From NCBI GenBank assembly GCA_000231825.2, contig JH720293.1, positions 1,116,001-1,180,000 of the forward strand: 64,000 nt of DNA. Reading direction: 5' to 3'. Under the pieces are notes generated by a model, which worked only from the letters and a program-made list of their open reading frames with translations, ran no database searches and was not told the DNA's origin. Positions 63,509 through 64,000 of this stretch are shown here, piece after piece. Within the stretch, counting starts at the first letter, position 1. Every line of letters begins with the position of its first letter. This DNA is from Tetrahymena elliotti 4EA (Eukaryota; Ciliophora; Oligohymenophorea; Hymenostomatida; Tetrahymenidae). A program made the translations under genes and the position numbers.

Positions 63509-63841
63509 TCATTAAAGGTTTAAGGGGTTGAGAACGTTAGGAATGCTAACAACAGGTAAGGGCTTGTATTAATAGCTAGGATGAGCATACTTAGTTTTTT
63601 TTTCTTAGTCAGTAGCCTTACTTCTTTCTTCAATAATGGATTCCCAGGCCTTGTGATACTTTTAATAACGAAAATAAATAAATATATATAATTATATTCT
63701 ATAAAAATTACTCTCTTCATCATTTCAGCACCATAAATAGCATTAATTTCAATGTAGTGAGCTGAAGTTCTTTGATTTAAAGAGTTAAGAGGTAAAGCCA
63801 TGTCACCAGCTCTCTTTTTCAAGTAGGGGAATCTATCAGGA
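63509..63841 (-). CDS. Unknown protein, C-terminal exons (gene continues off right edge)
   Basis: Two exons supported on the minus strand, 63712-63841 and 63509-63658, joined by a 53-nt GT-AG intron in phase; TGA at 63511-63509. They encode about 93 residues (PDRFPYLKKRAGDMALPL, YIEINAIYGAEMMKRYHKAW, ending near IPNVLNPLNLQ). Codon use is rich in C/T-ending codons as in highly expressed genes. An upstream exon in 63950-64000 joined through a GTGAAAG donor would fit the phase but is weak. I do not recognise the family; a small mitochondrial or ribosome-associated protein is possible from composition only. Confidence 0.6.
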
Positions 63842-64000
63842 CTATTTTATAAAATAATTATTTTAGTTCATCTTTTAACAACCATTTAAAATTTTTTTAA
63901 TTTATATTTGAATGTTGCATCTTTCAAATATCTTTCACTTAATCAAGATATCTTTATTTTTTATATAGCTATTTTTTTGCCTATCACTCTATATTAAAGA

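Overview
The window is nuclear DNA from a ciliate, most likely a Tetrahymena-type macronuclear genome. Every long gene is interrupted by in-frame TAA and TAG codons where conserved proteins have glutamine, and every gene ends in TGA, so the code is TAA/TAG = Gln. Base composition is strongly A+T-rich, especially between genes. Introns are GT-AG and mostly about 40 to 270 nt, which argues against Paramecium with its roughly 25-nt introns. Conventional ORF calling fails here; I rebuilt the genes by hand by reading through TAA/TAG and checking that exon lengths close in frame. No mobile element, CRISPR, rRNA or tRNA gene was recognised.

Layout, left to right. A B-box-like protein fragment (-, 1-420), an unknown 482-aa protein (+, 1709-3157), an aldo/keto reductase with altered catalytic residues (-, 3988-5727), the TFIIH/repair helicase XPB (+, 6107-8596), a NYN/PIN-domain protein (-, 9352-11025), the axonemal coiled-coil protein CCDC96 (-, 12272-15124), splicing factor SF3B1 (+, 16336-21128), the Golgi Qb-SNARE Gos1/GOSR1 (+, 21633-22664), a cytosolic carboxypeptidase (-, 23271-27990), an unknown 1003-aa protein (+, 28829-31840), a ceramide synthase (+, 35520-36611), an LRR-like protein (-, 39033-41687), an acidic coiled-coil protein (-, 44169-45969), a helical-repeat possibly importin-alpha-like protein (+, 46271-48055), a SAXO/microtubule-binding-like protein with a one-base frame break (+, 49887-52088), an ankyrin protein (-, 52779-56333), a divergent kinesin-like protein whose motor lacks the nucleotide-binding motifs (+, 58494-63103) and the 3' exons of an unknown gene (-, 63509-63841).

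There are no operons; genes are separate units with 0.3 to 3.7 kb of A+T-rich spacer, and several pairs are divergent with a short shared upstream region (5728-6106, 45970-46270). The recognisable genes cover housekeeping (transcription/repair, splicing, Golgi transport, sphingolipid synthesis) and cilia/microtubules (CCDC96, tubulin carboxypeptidase, SAXO-like, kinesin-like), which suits a ciliate.

The most unusual items are the kinesin-like protein with degenerate P-loop and switch regions, the aldo/keto reductase lacking two of four catalytic residues, the NYN protein with UBA-like repeats, the frame break in an A10 run, and two intergenic segments (about 11.2-11.8 and 48.4-48.8 kb) that each begin with a long hairpin and end in a related 40-bp motif.
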